This document shows positions 43,833 through 55,886 of a stretch of 64,000 bases of DNA, piece after piece. Numbering within the stretch: position 1 is the first letter of the stretch; the number at the start of each line of letters is the position of its first letter. The DNA is from Patiria pectinifera (lineage: Eukaryota; Echinodermata; Asteroidea; Valvatida; Asterinidae): the NCBI GenBank assembly GCA_029964075.1, contig CM057148.1, forward strand, positions 27,397,916-27,461,915. Reading direction: 5' to 3'. A program made the position numbers and the translations under genes. Under the pieces are notes generated by a model, which saw nothing but the letters and a program-made list of their open reading frames with translations, was not told the origin of the DNA and made no database searches.

Positions 43833-45777
43833 GTTAACTATGTTTTACCATACACAGTAAATATAAATTTAGGGGTGGAGCTACAATTTAAAGTAGGGGG
43901 TTGAATATTCTAGAAGATTAAATATTTCTTATTTCAATTAGTGTGATTGGCTACAAGTAACATATGTTACAGCAGCTGCGGCATTTCCTTGTTGGTAAAC
44001 ACTACCAGCATCACGGGGGGGGGGGGCAACGGTGGACTTCACCTATTCTTGCAAGTGCTTTTTATGTGGGCATGTAAACATGAAAGAAAAAAAAAATATG
44101 CGCAGAGTATATGTCAATTTCTTGCAGTGTGTTCTACTGAATTTATATCATATGGATGTTTGGACTTGCATGGAAAGTAATATCTTAATGTTTGAAAAGG
44201 TGGGATTACAATTTTTGAGAAATTATGTAGCTTCTTAAAAAAAATATGCTTGCACTTTGATAAACAATTCCAAAATATACAAAGTACATGCAGGAATGAA
44301 TAAATGTATGTATTGAAAGCACAGTATCTTTACATCACAGCATCAATGTAGCTGATAACATTATTTGTGTCATTATTTGTGCCCAAAACATTGCCACTTA
44401 ATACGAATTAATACAAGACTTATTATCTGCGTATCGTATGTGTCGCCTTTATATTTTTTGTTCTTAACAAAATGTTCTTGACATTGTGTGCATTTTTAAA
44501 CAACGACCTCAAATGACCCTTTCATGACTTTTGACCTCCAATATTGGAAGAGTTGTGATGAACCCCAACCCAAGGAGCACTCCATCCAACTTCTAAGTGA
44601 CATTAAACTGATCCATCAAATTCTGTAGACAAAGAAACATTTGGAGCATATTTGAACAATGACCTCTAATGAGCCCTAGATGACCTTTGACCTCAGTAAT
44701 TTCATGAAGAATTGTGTCTTTTCATGCACTCAAGGGTCAATGCATCTAAGTTTCATCAAAATCCATGAAAACATGTAGAATGTTGTTAGCTTTCCCCAAA
44801 AACTGTTAATTACATTTTTTCCACAGAAGTTCCAAGGGTAAGTTTGGAAAAATGCTGATGAATGGTTTTTAAAAAGTCGGGGGGGGGGGTCTCTTTCAGG
44901 CGATGACTACACCATTCACTTTTTGTAAGCCCCGTAGAGCGCTAACTCCTCGGGTTTTTTTGCGCAGAAAAGCCATGAAACCGTTCTGGGCGCAGACGTT
45001 TTGAATTCATGTGGCCTGGGTGTTTGTAAAACAAAATGAAATTAGATGAAGTCAATTTCGAAAGTGCACTCTTGGTATCTACTTTGGTATCTACCAAAAT
45101 GACATCATATAGAGTACTGGCCAACCAACATTCGTGCCGAATTTTAGGAAAATCACGCAAAAAATATAGGAATTACAATGGGGGAGTGAGGGGGAACAGC
45201 AATGTGGTCTTTAGCAGATCCAAAACACCCCAGTCCTGATAGCGTGATAGGGTTAACTTTCAATAGAGTGTGGTCGTATCACTGAAGAGAGAATCCACAG
45301 CCATTGACTCCTGGCAATTGCTTCAATATTTACACATAGGGCCAAAAAATAATAATTCTGCTTCCGGTACCCCACCTACCCTATTTTGACAGCCCCTACC
45401 CTAATATTGTATTGGGAACAATGAAAAAATTAAACAAAAACCATCAATTACCACCTTTTACCATGGACTACACGCAGACACCTACATATGATCAACACAA
45501 AAAGAATGCACCCCACAATAATTCCCTACCTTCCTACCCTATTTTCAAATGCCATGTTATCGGAAACAGAACTTTTTTTGGCCTAGGCTGTATGTACCAG
45601 GTACATCTAAGGACATGAAACCACTTTGAGTAAGTATACCCAGTAGAAATATTACCATTTTGCCTTTCTATGCGAATATTCAGCCCTATACTTTAAAATG
45701 TGGCTCCACCCCTAAACGGGCAAAGTCCTTGCAACCTTTTAAACTTATCTTTACAGTGTATGGCAAACATAGTTAAC
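43833..45777. repeat. Inverted repeat pair, 43833-43900 and 45693-45777
   Basis: GGTTAACTATGTTTTACCAT...GGGGTGGAGC on the left pairs with the complement on the right (GGCTCCACCCC...GGCAAACATAGTTAACC). This suggests the ends of a roughly 1.9-kb unidentified element or an inverted duplication. No coding region is recognised between them, apart from repeats. Confidence 0.45.
44500..44790. repeat. Two diverged units of about 157 bp
   Basis: AACGACCTCAAATGACCCT... near 44500 and AATGACCTCTAATGAGCCCT... near 44657 share the same layout, each followed by TGACxTTTGACCTC. The second contains TGACCTTTGACCT (44681-44693). Sequence from 44800 to 45690 holds nothing else recognised. Confidence 0.55.
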
Positions 45778-45781
45778 CAAT

Positions 45782-46121
45782 AAGTCTCCGGTTTCTGGTA
45801 TGGAGCTTGCCCCAAAAAAGGTGCGGCGACGAGGTTTTTTTTTTTTTTACCCGATTTTCGTGCTTCAAATGTCGGCTGATGACCGCAAATGGTGCCCAAC
45901 TAAACTTTAGCGCAATTATATGGGAGTCCAGAGAGGCCATAAAGCTTATTCTCGATCGCCGCCCCATCTAAGAACACGTTAAAATCGTGCAGCAGCAGGA
46001 TTCCAGTCAAATCAGTGAGTTTGGCGGTTTGAGACATCATCTTTCATTGAAAAAAAACTTTTTTATTTTGCCGACGCGCATGGCTACGGCGACGCGCACG
46101 CATACCAGAAACAGGAGATTT
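45782..46121. mobile_element. MITE with about 21-bp TIRs (340 bp)
   Basis: The left end AAGTCTCCGGTTTCTGGTATG matches the complement of the right end CATACCAGAAACAGGAGATTT. The interior is non-coding; ORFs reading TRNRR at both ends are mirror readings of the TIR. Confidence 0.65.
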
Positions 46122-47161
46122 TTTTGGGGCCTCAGATTTACAGATGCCCAATATTCTTCAAGATTGCAGAGACTAGGCAGTTTCGTCAGTCCGTAACGAT
46201 AGCACTTAGCAGTCATGGTAGTTGAAAGTCACGTTACAGCTGCCGTAACGATAGCCACAGCGTAAATAATTATACTTCTACAGCAGTACTCAGCAATGTC
46301 CATAAGTTTGGATCATGTTTGGATGTAGGGCTAGTCATGATATTGTCGAGGAAAACTTAACATTTGCTAGCCCTGCCCCGATTGTTTTGCCACATACTGG
46401 ACTCCTTCCAGAATTAAAAAAAAACAAGAACTTTAGTCTTTACTTACTATTAAACTGTAGGCACAACATAGTACTACATGTAGTAGGCTACTTGCACGAA
46501 AAATGACGAGAAATGCATGTACATGTACTATGTCCGGATACTCTCATCACCATGGAGGAATAAAACGACCGAATTCACGACAGCTACTAAACGCGATGGT
46601 TATCGCACTGTACCCAGACTCCAGAGCATTTCAAATGACACGAACCCTTTCGAGGCACCCGTCTGTTGTGTTTGATGCACGGTGCATATATAGCCTACCG
46701 CGTGCATATGTGGGTGATTCTGTGTGTGTAGGCTACATGCATACATGTACATGTGTCAATATCGTTTAGCAGAGAAATCGAATGAAATTAATCAGAAAAT
46801 GCTGTGAACTAAATCCAGGTTTGTCTAAGACACATCATAACAATAATAATGGCAAAATCTTACCTGATATTTCAGTAAAACGACGTCGATTGCACAGTGC
46901 TGGAACACACATCACGCAGTACGTGTCATGGCAAAGCAAGGTCAACGGTCGCCAGGCCTGGCGCGCGATTGTAAATTCAAAGAGTGTACTCTGATTGGCC
47001 AGCGCGTTACAACCTAGGATGCTGTTGCAAATTACGCGTCATATGATTGGTTAGCGTCACTGTTTTGGCATGCACACAAACTCGCGGTTTTTGATAGATT
47101 TTTCTGTAAAAAGGCCACACGTTATTATTTTTTTCTGACACGATTTTTGCACTTCGAATAA
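46122..47161. other. Non-coding stretch, nothing recognised
   Basis: Short ORFs (46315-46506, 46503-46769, 46782-46994) lack recognisable domains. GATTGGCCAGCGCGTTACAA near 46993 is a diverged match to the MITE core at 4470. Confidence 0.4.
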
Positions 47162-47407
47162 TCGATACAACATTCCACGACTGACAAAAAGAGGGTTACG
47201 CAATTTCAAGATGCATTAAAAACAAAGAATGATTTATTTTAATAAATATATACATTTTTTCAATAAAGATCAACGCACATGCCACATGTACATGTACGTC
47301 GATACAACATTCCACGGCTGACAAAAAGAGGGTTACGCAATTTCAAGCTGCACTAAAAACAAAGAATGATTTATTTTAATAAATATATACATTTTTTCAA
47401 TAAAGAT
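47162..47407. repeat. 109-bp direct duplication
   Basis: 47162-47270 and 47299-47407 are identical except for three bases; each starts TCGATACAACATTCCACG and ends CAATAAAGAT. A 28-base spacer with ACATGTACATGTAC lies between them. Confidence 0.95.
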
Positions 47408-47439
47408 TCTGAACACGGAATTTTGTTTCATTGTGTTTT

Positions 47440-47690
47440 CACGGCGAGTTAACACAGTGTGTTAACATGCAGTGGCGGTTTACAGTGTGAAAATGTCACA
47501 GTGTTTTCACAGTGTTCTCAGTGGACCAACACTGTGACAATATCACGGTGAGTTCACAGTGTGTTCACGCAGTGGCGATTCACAGTGTGAAAGGATCACT
47601 GTGTGTTCACAGTGTGTTCTCACAGTGGTCATAGTGTTCACACTATGACCACACAGAGACCACACTGTGGTGACACGGAGGCATTTTCCT
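47440..47690. repeat. Degenerate CACAGTGTG-type repeat
   Basis: The words TTCACAGTGTG and CACAGTGTT recur about fifteen times without fixed spacing. The vocabulary resembles the 33-bp array at 37.7-38.1 kb but the unit is not the same. The following 47691-47949 holds nothing recognised. Confidence 0.65.
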
Positions 47691-48355
47691 AAGGGATATA
47701 ACGACGCATTAAAATGATTACCACAACAGTACTTTATTGAAATCTACTCACCAAAATTCAAAATTTAACAAGTGTTGACATCAACATCAAACCTCTTGTC
47801 CAATTGAACAGTGAACGGGTGTATGGTGGATGCGGTAAATATACGCAACACCACAGTCCAAAGTATGACAGCCACATAGTTAACTATTAACATATTATGT
47901 ATATTAACGTATAGTAACGTATTAACGTATATTATGTCTTTAGTATTAGTGTGGGAGAACGGGGCATTTTCCCCTTTAATGCATTGGATTGTGTAGACTT
48001 CTTTGAGTTGTGTCCATACTTTTATGAAGTCCCTTTAATGTTAAGCACTGTATCTGGGCAGATGCCACTTAACCCATGTAAACAAACTGTATCAATTCTC
48101 AACCACTGGAATATAGTACTTGCATTTGCAATCTTTGGAAAACCTTTTGCTTATTAAATGGGAAATTCAGCTTTACTTAATTGATTATTAATTCTGTTTG
48201 AATAGTTTATGGGGCATATTATAACTTTTGTTAATTAAAATAAACACTTACTAGTGAGTGATAAGTCCGCCATGCAGCTAGTACGAGTGTGTAACAACTT
48301 TTCATGTAACCACTCCTGTACGAGTACCCGGTACATCGACATACAACGTCATGTA

Positions 48356-48402
48356 CCGTGTATGTACATGTACATGTACATGTACATGTACATTGTACAT
48401 GT
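48356..48402. repeat. (GTACAT)n microsatellite
   Basis: Six to seven GTACAT units, a palindromic hexamer repeat. The same motif is scattered singly throughout the window. Confidence 0.9.
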
Positions 48403-50050
48403 TGTGCATGCCTGTGCCAACCTTTGTAATGAACACCTTGCCCTGCTCATCCCGCTTTTGTGAAGGTGGGTTACATAAATGTCCTTTTAATGCTCATTAT
48501 ATATGGATATATTTACAGTGATTTCATTGCTCAACAAGGGAACAAATGTTGTAACATTTGATGAAAATAACATTTGTCCTTACTTCAGTCAATTTTTCAT
48601 GACCTATACTTTCTCATGACAGAAATTGATGGCATTAGTACATCGTTTTTGCGCGTAGTGGTAGAACACTTTCATATCACTATTAATCACATTTTTAGGA
48701 TTAAAACAGGATTATTACGTAATCCTATTTTTTTGTACCAAAATGTATCAAAATTAAATTCCGACTTTAAATCTTGCAAATATATAGACTTTTAGCTTTC
48801 ATTTGATACAAAAAATTTTTAAGTCACATGCATTTTGAATTGTTGGTGTCATGTCCACTTTGGTGTGAAATTGCCCTAATGTAAGCATCGTGACTTTAGG
48901 CGTGATCTCTGGCTGTATGGCATACTGGTTTATGGCTTCTGACTATAGCGCCCCTCTAACAAGGATATTGACTAAATGGGGATCTGCTAACATATCATTC
49001 AACACTATTCTACACAATAAATAATCGTATCAGCCTGATGTTGGTATTCTGCATGCAGCAGCCACCGGGCATGATGATCCAGCAGTGTTTTAATTACAAT
49101 CATTCAATAATTTGAACCTTACCGACTTGATATAAGCAAGCTTTACACTATTGTTTAGGCGTGGGAGCCTTTCCGTTAGGCCTATTTGAGTAAGCAATTT
49201 CATTAATACAGAATTAAATACATGTAACCATGAGATAACACTCGTCTTTACAGCTGTTAAGGATGTTTCTGAATATTCGTACCACATTTCATATTACATT
49301 TAAAGTTGGTATATACGTGCTTTTCCAAAACAATTGCTGTTCTTTTCCGAACGAAATGTAAAGGAATATAATGTCCTGTAACAAATAAATCCGCTTGTTT
49401 ATTTTTGCAGGCCTTTATACAGGTTTAAAAAGTGGTTTTAACTGGCGCGCTCAAGCTCAGAAATTGCGCACACTATAATTCAGAACGAATTCAAAAGTTG
49501 AGCTTGACTGATTACTTGTCGTGGGCCAATTTTTTTTTTTGTGATGTCACATTCGAAAGCTCTTTACTAATGTTAACGCTAAAAAAAATTACAAGCCAAT
49601 TGTGAGAAAAGTGTGTTTTGCCTAATTCATTTTGCAATTTTATTTTGACGAAGATTGAAATGAACAAACGTTGATATTAGTTGAGCAAGGAATATCCGGG
49701 TTTTTTTTGTTAAATCTGGTTTAAACTTATGTTCACATTAAGGAATCAAGAAAGACAATTATCATTATCGGTAAATAGAAATGTCAAAGAAAATGGAAGT
49801 TTGATTATTTAATCGTTATATAAAAGAACCAAAAAAGCAAACAGATTGTATTACAAAATGTAAAAACCACGAAACGTGTTTGTTAAAGTTGGTTACATTA
49901 TGTATAGTTGCCACCTTTTTGCAATTAACTTTATGAGACCCTTAACAGGCCATTCTAGACTAAATAAATGTGTCAGTGTTCAAAGTATTGATGTTCACAC
50001 AGATTCTTCATTGATACATGCAGAAAATGGAATAAGTTATGGTTAAAGAA
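48403..50050. other. LTR-internal or inserted sequence, unassigned
   Basis: AT-rich, no gene recognised. If the LTR call is right this belongs to the LTR or to an unrecognised insertion in it. Confidence 0.35.

Positions 50051-50052
<2 letters not shown>

Positions 50053-50090
<38 letters not shown>
50053..50090. repeat. (CA)n microsatellite
   Basis: About 19 uninterrupted CA units. Confidence 0.95.
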
Positions 50091-50093
<3 letters not shown>

Positions 50094-50569
50094 TTCAGGG
50101 TTCTCACTCTCTCTGCTTTTCGCTGTCGATGGGTGCAAGACGTGGAAGGTTGCTGGAAATTGCAAGCCAAATTCTTTCTTTTTGGGATAAGATAGGCATC
50201 CCGACAGGATGCCAGAAGTAAGTTTATAGTTTATTCCTTCCGATGAGGGAACTTTAAGCTGAATGGCTTGACGAGTTAAGCTGGAAAATGTGTGCTTATT
50301 GGGTTGTACGAATGGCTGTTTTCGTAAATTATAGTGCGTATCGTACACGTGCAACCAACTCGGCCCTATATTGTTTATTGCAGTAGGCGGCTGTGAGTGA
50401 GAGCAGTCTGGCTTGGGTTTTTTTTGTTTCCTACAATACTGATGTTCCTACCATGTGCCAATGCTAATTGATGATCAATGAAGACGAACCAAGATAATTA
50501 AATGATGAGATAATCAAGTTCAAGATCAGTGAGTGCAGTCCAGAGTTGTTATTCCATCCCAAGGGTACA

Positions 50570-50645
50570 CACCCTCAACCCCGAGGTGGGGTCCACACCC
50601 TCAACCCCGAGGTGGGGTCCTCAACCCCGAGGTGGGGTCCACACC
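50570..50645. repeat. About 22-27-bp tandem, three copies
   Basis: CCTCAACCCCGAGGTGGGGTCC occurs three times, with variable ACA insertions between copies. The CCCCGAGGTGGGG core is itself palindromic. Confidence 0.9.
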
Positions 50646-51509
50646 CCCTCCCTGATAGGAGACAACTAGCCCCATAAATGTGGCCAGTTTACTGGACTGC
50701 CTCCGTAAACATAGGCCACACACCGACCGTATGGGAAACTTACTCAGCGAAATGTTGAACATGTTGAAAGTGATTTCCACCATTTGTCCACATTGCGACT
50801 TCAGACCCAGTTTATGTAAGCTTTAATTATTAAAAGTACACTTACCCTCTTAATAACAAAATTAGAACCTGCTGCCAGTGTCAGTTGTCCAGCTGCTGCG
50901 TAATTTACGTCCTTTTCTGGAGCATTTTTGGCAACTTGGATTCTACCTCCATCATTGTCCGTGGTCCAACTGAACAATGGCGTCGCGCAATATCAGGAGG
51001 GGCGGCGCATGCCCGGTGGCTGTTACCTGCCTTCTGTCAATCCTTCATGTAAAGCGCGCCCTCATGCGTATACACCCTCGGCCAGCTGGCCGTACGACGT
51101 ACGTACGTATGGACACGTCAGTACGTACTACCGTACTACGTACTACCGTACAAATGGTGGAAATCACTTTCAACATGTTCAACATTTCGCCGAGTAAGTT
51201 TCCCATACGGTCGGTGTGTGGCACGCGCGGATCCAGATGGGGGCACACCCGGCCCATGCCCCCCCCCCCCCTTTCGCAGCTGTTTTTTTTTTTTTTTTTT
51301 TTTACGAGTCGTCTCATATTAGGGCGGGCGGGCATTAAATACATCCCTTTGAGAACATGGCTATCTTTTTCGTTTTTGAGGAGTCATTATGGCGGGCGGA
51401 CGGGCGGTCATCAAATCAATCGCTTTGAACATATTAAACTATCATACATAATTATCAACAAAATATACAATGTATAAGTTTTGAAGGTCGCCTGTCAATC
51501 ATTGTCTCA

Positions 51510-52390
51510 AAATTTCTTTCAAAGCAAGAATATATTTTTATAAGACACTTTTCTATTTCCCGGCTGGAATAGGGGGCACATTTTATACAGCACTTGCATT
51601 TAATGCTTCATGTCAAAATATATTCCAAAATATATTCTAGAGTAGAACATGTACCAGTACACAAAATAATGTAGGCCATGTGTTTTTTTTTAATAAATGA
51701 AGAATAAAATCGTCATCCCTTTTTTTTTTATTTTCCCGGCCTCAGAGAGAGATTTACGTCTGGTTCTCTAAATATTTTTTTAAAAGCAAAATGATTAAAA
51801 AACACATAGCCCGTTAAAGTTTGCACTCTAAGTTAATTCTTTTGTAGATTCCAGGGGAAATTTAATACGAATTATGCTCGGTTTTTCTTATTTTTAAATG
51901 AATATGATCAGGATTAACAACATCCCTCAAATAATAGCGTCAAAATATATTCCAAAATATATTCTAGAGTAAAACATTTTCACAAAATAATGTAGGCCAT
52001 GCGTTTTATTTTTTTAAATACACGAAGAATTAATCGTCATCCCTTTTATATTGTCCCGGCCTCAGATAGAGAGGGACATCAAATAAATAGGGGTTATTTT
52101 AACACGATTTATTATGTCTTGTTATCTCGATTCATTTTTAAAGTAAAACGATTTCAAACACCCTAGCGCATTAAGTTCTGAACTCTCAGTTAATTCTTTT
52201 GTAGATTCCCGGGGAAATTTTAATACGAATTATGCTTAGTTTTTCCTAATTTTAAAAGGAATACGAATAAGATTATCAACAGCCCTTTGACTTCAAACTT
52301 AATTTCAAAATGTATTCCGAAATAATTATATTCTAGAGTAACATTTACAAAAATAATGTAGGCCATGCAGTTTTATTTTTTAAATAAGCG
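51510..52390. repeat. Long tandem repeat, three units of about 320-370 bp
   Basis: AAAATAATGTAGGCCATG recurs near 51663, 51983 and 52350. Each is preceded by TCAAAATATATTCCAAAATATATTCTAGAGTA-like sequence and followed by GAAGAATAAAATCGTC. AGTTAATTCTTTTGTAGATTCC also recurs. All lie inside the hAT-like element. 52400-53340 holds no recognised gene. Confidence 0.75.
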
Positions 52391-53348
52391 AAGAATAAAA
52401 TCGTACTACGAAAAAAAGACATCGGGAGCCCTACATTTAATGAATTATTTGGACTTGGAATATCATCCCCCAATCGTTTATCTATGTGCATGTACACAAC
52501 ACGGAGGTGAAATTTCACGTTCAATTCAGTTTCCCACATTTTTCGCATAAAGTTTTCCCCTGTCTCTGAGAAAAAAAAAGGCCCAAATAAAATCTCAGCT
52601 CCGAAAAGCTTTTCAAGAGAATGATTGATAGCCGCATTGTTCAAATTGATACAATGCCACCTCTGTTCGTTACAAAGCATATACATTTGGGTTCAGCTGT
52701 AGGCCACCGAACTTTAAGGCCTTTGGAACTTGCCGCCAGTAATTGGAAGATTCTTAGATGATAAACAGTGATGATAGTATCTCAGCCAATGAAATGAGCC
52801 GGTTCCCGGCAAATAAATATGCCATTGGTTGCTTTCATCACGGACCGTCTGCTTCATGAATATGACTTCCTTCCACGCGCAACTGGAGTGATTAGCTATC
52901 TGAGCCACAGGTGCATGGCTGCATGCCCATCACATTCCAACCTGGTTGCTTAGAAATACTGTTGCTAGGAGGCTCCCCTGTGATGCCTGGGACTGCCGGT
53001 TGCGTAGCCAGAAATCTTGTATGTGACTATTTTGAAACCTTGTATGTGAAAGCGGCAGTTCGTGAATGCTGCCGCTTTCGGAAAATTTGTGCAGGCAAAG
53101 TTTTTCATAAAAGGTTGTTTTTTTTTTGTTTTCTTTTTAAGAAAATCGGACCCCCCCCCCAAAAAAAAATACAAATAAACGATTTTCCTCATGCCTTGAC
53201 ATTTCTTGAAGTGATTCGACAACACTTGCAGAATGCAGACGATTCACTTGTCTTAAATTATTTAGCCTGCAGACTTCAAAAGAACATGGAAAAAATGGTG
53301 GTTAAAGTGTATACAAGTGTATATACAAAGTAACAGTGATGTAGTGCC

Positions 53349-53470
53349 TTGATGCTGGGCCTTGGCCTTAAGGCTGCCTTAAGGCTGGATTTTAGGGCCT
53401 TGGCCTTGGCCTCGAGGCTTGAGGGCAAAAGCCTTGGCCTTGGCCTTGGCCTTGAGGGTTCAGGGCCTTG
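53349..53470. repeat. CCTTGG hexamer-derived minisatellite, array 1
   Basis: Variants of GGCCTTGGCCTTGAGGGT and CTTAAGGCTG repeat in one orientation. ORFs on both strands here are compositional. Confidence 0.85.
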
Positions 53471-54021
53471 CAATTTTGAGTCAAGGCTCTTCAAGGCCCA
53501 TAGATTTTTGCATTTTCCAGATAAATCTGTTCGAAATTTTGCTGTAACCATTTTGTATTACCATGGAGGAGGGAAGCACCCTGTAGATTTGTGTGCTGGG
53601 CACACTTCCACTTTTGTAGCATCACATTTTGTTACCATTGTAGTAGATTTGCTGCAAAAATATTCCGTACACTTGTGGGGCTAATGAGATGATCACTTTA
53701 ATTGCATATAACTATGGAATAGATCTGATTGGTTGTATATGTCTCCCTGATAAGTGCTAAAGATTTGCATGTATCTGTTTTAGATAATGCTGATATTTCT
53801 GACCATGTTGGGCCAGCAAATAAAAAATTCCCAAATCAGTTTCTTGGAGAATTGTGTGTCAATATAGAAGTAAATCATTATTTTGTTTAGTTAAACCATA
53901 TTGAAGACCTGAACTTATACTTTAATAGATACAGTGCAGTCATAAAATGGTGTAGGCCTATGCGAGCATGTTGATTGCAATTAAAGAAATGTTGTTCTTC
54001 GTAACGAGCAATTCGTGATGA

Positions 54022-54343
54022 TAAGGGCGGATCCAGGGGGGCCAAAAGGGGCCATGCTCCCTCCCCCCCCAAAAAAAAAAACAAAAAAAACATTTTTGTT
54101 ATGTGACGTCGTAATAAAGGCAGGCAATGAGTACACCACCATCTTTTCCTCAAAAAAACATCGGTTAAAATGGTCAGAAATTGCCTCAAATCGCACCACA
54201 GAGCATCTCGATTCCAAAAAATTGTCGGGGCCCTTAAGCAGGCCCCAAAGCCCAAGCCGCCATTTTTTGACCCACTTTTTTTTGGGGGGGGACCAAAATT
54301 TCTTTGCCCCCCCCCCCCAAATTGTGTTCTGGATCCGCCCTTG
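54022..54343. mobile_element. hAT-like MITE, family shared with 57986-58293
   Basis: The ends TAAGGGCGGATCC and GGATCCGCCCTTG are flanked by perfect 8-bp duplications CGTGATGA (54014-54021 and 54344-54351). The interior (poly-C/A, GAGTACACCACCATCTTTTCC, CAAATCGCACCACAGAGCATC) matches the complement of the 57986-58293 copy. Confidence 0.85.
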
Positions 54344-54406
54344 CGTGATGATGTGTCACTCATGTGACTATAATTAGTTCTATATCAGTGGTCATTTAAT
54401 AAAACA

Positions 54407-54545
54407 GGGCCTTGGCCTTGGCCTTGGCCTTGAGGGTTAAGCCTTGGCCTTGGCCTCGAGGCTTGGGGGTCAAAGCCTTGGCCTTGGCCTTGGCCTTGAG
54501 GGTCAAAGCCTTGGCCTTGGCCTTGGCCTTAAGGGTCAAAGCCTT
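54407..54545. repeat. CCTTGG hexamer-derived minisatellite, array 2
   Basis: Same unit and orientation as array 1, about 0.9 kb away: GCCTTGGCCTTGGCCTTGAG with GGTCAAA spacers. 54550-55085 holds no recognised gene. Confidence 0.9.
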
Positions 54546-55086
54546 TGCTCCAACACTGCAAAGTAAGTATATATGTGACCGCAGTTACCACACATTATAC
54601 TGGGACACAGGCGGCAGTCTTTTTGTAGTCTTGACTAAACGTTTAAACGCTACGGGAAAATTTTGCTAATTCATCAAGACTTGTTCGATTTGTCTTTTCA
54701 TTGCTCTTTTAACATTTTTTGAAGACTTCTGACCCATGGTAACATATTTGAATGAGATCTGCAGTTTGCACAATTGTTAGTCAAATGAATTGAGTGCAAG
54801 GGAGATTCTAATGATTTATTGCCTGTAATGCATGGCCTATAGGCTATAATCAGGCAGTGAATCGGGGCTTCGTGAGTTAAGCTCTGGCAGTCACTTTCCT
54901 ATTAAAATTCACCGAGGAGCTCAACAAGGAGCTCAGTTGTTGAATGAATGTATCAGACCATATAAATCAAGCTCATGGAATAATATTATGGACAGCTGTT
55001 GGAGATCTGGTGTAATTCACTTCAAAAGTGAAGCCAATCACATCCGCGCCAGCACGATTTACACCATAAACACCCCCCCCCCCTGC

Positions 55087-55119
<33 letters not shown>
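55087..55119. repeat. (CA)n microsatellite
   Basis: About 16 CA units next to a poly-C run (55072-55083). The stretch 55120-55765 holds no gene. Confidence 0.95.
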
Positions 55120-55123
<4 letters not shown>

Positions 55124-55868
55124 GATGATAATGGAGAAAATACGAATTGAACTAAAATCACCAATTATATTACATGGTAAAAGAAAGAAAATACCAGGAG
55201 AGGGGCAAAACGAAAAGGATATTATTAATGATGATGGAAGCAAAAAATAAAAAAAAATTAAAAAAATGAAACGACAATAACATCCATCAAAATGGGGTGG
55301 GGTGGGGGTAGGGGCTGCTTGGGGCAGGCTGTCCCCTAATGAAATTCAATTTATTTTATTTTCTTTGTTTGCAAGGCAGATTTCTGGGTAGAAATGTATG
55401 TTTAATAGTAAACACTTTTTTTTGGCTCGCTCGCTCCGCTCGCTCGCAAAATAACACATGTTCATTTCTTTTCACCCGGGGGCTGTCATCAGCACCTTCT
55501 AATTTTGGGGTTCATTTTCAACTAACATCAACAGTGACTTTAAATTCTATATTTGATAGAAAAAAATAGTGTTATTAAAATTAAAAAATAAACATTGTGA
55601 ATTTTGCTCTTAATGGCTTAAAATACTCATGATGTAGGAGAGAACATCTAAAATCGTAGAGCTTCCAGTGCGCTCAACCCCGCCCGCAAGGATTTTCGCG
55701 CTTCAGTCTCGTTATGTGTGCAACGTGCACAAAGTTTTTGTGCCCCCCCCCCCTTTTTGAAAATCCTGGATCCGCCCCTGGTGTGTGGCCTATGTTTACG
55801 GAGGCAGTCCAGTAAACTGGCCACATTTATGGGGCTAGGAGACAACTAGCTCCTATTCCATGACAAAG

Positions 55869-55886
55869 TGGCGTCGTAGACAGGAT
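55869..55886 (+). other. Candidate primer binding site of the Gypsy element
   Basis: TGGCGTCGTAGACAGGAT starts three bases after a CA. TGGCG followed by an acceptor-like stretch and AGGAT resembles the complement of a tRNA-Ser 3' end, with several mismatches to the tRNA-Ser forms I recall. Position upstream of gag supports the call. Confidence 0.45.

Larger units (their letters stand above)
51222..55780. mobile_element. hAT-like element (4.56 kb), no transposase seen
   Basis: The ends are CACGCGCGGATCCAG (51222) and CTGGATCCGCCCCTG (55766-55780), imperfect inverted repeats of the CAGGGGCGGATCC type. They are flanked by perfect 8-bp duplications, GTGTGTGG (51214-51221 and 55781-55788). Removal restores the surrounding MULE TIR exactly, so the insertion boundaries are firm. 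The interior contains poly-C/T tracts, a three-unit long tandem repeat, CCTTGG arrays and another hAT-like MITE. No hAT transposase motif was found in any frame. Confidence 0.8.
50668..55836. mobile_element. MULE-like MITE with 120-bp TIRs, split by a hAT-like insertion
   Basis: The left TIR (50668-50787) begins AGCCCCATAAATGTGGCCAG. The right TIR is recovered only when 51222-55788 is removed: 51150-51221 joined to 55789-55836. The two arms then match at 119 of 120 bases. AGGAGACAACT flanks the unit on both sides (50657-50667 and 55837-55847); allowing for ambiguous end bases, this is a 9-11-bp target duplication. Long TIRs with about 9-bp duplications are the Mutator/MULE pattern. Without the inner insertion the element is about 600 bp and codes for nothing. 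Confidence 0.8.
47950..55865 (+). repeat. 5' LTR of the Gypsy element, interrupted
   Basis: Starts TGTGGGAGAACGGGG at 47950 and appears to end at CA (55864-55865), three bases before the primer site. Removing the 50668-55847 insertion leaves about 2.7 kb, which is long for a Gypsy LTR. There may be further unrecognised insertions, or the right boundary may be wrong. The left boundary is secure. Confidence 0.5.

Noticed and set aside
53276-54669. Leu/Ala-rich ORFs over the CCTTGG arrays
   Set aside because: Hexamer repeats stay open in several frames on both strands; no independent evidence of coding.
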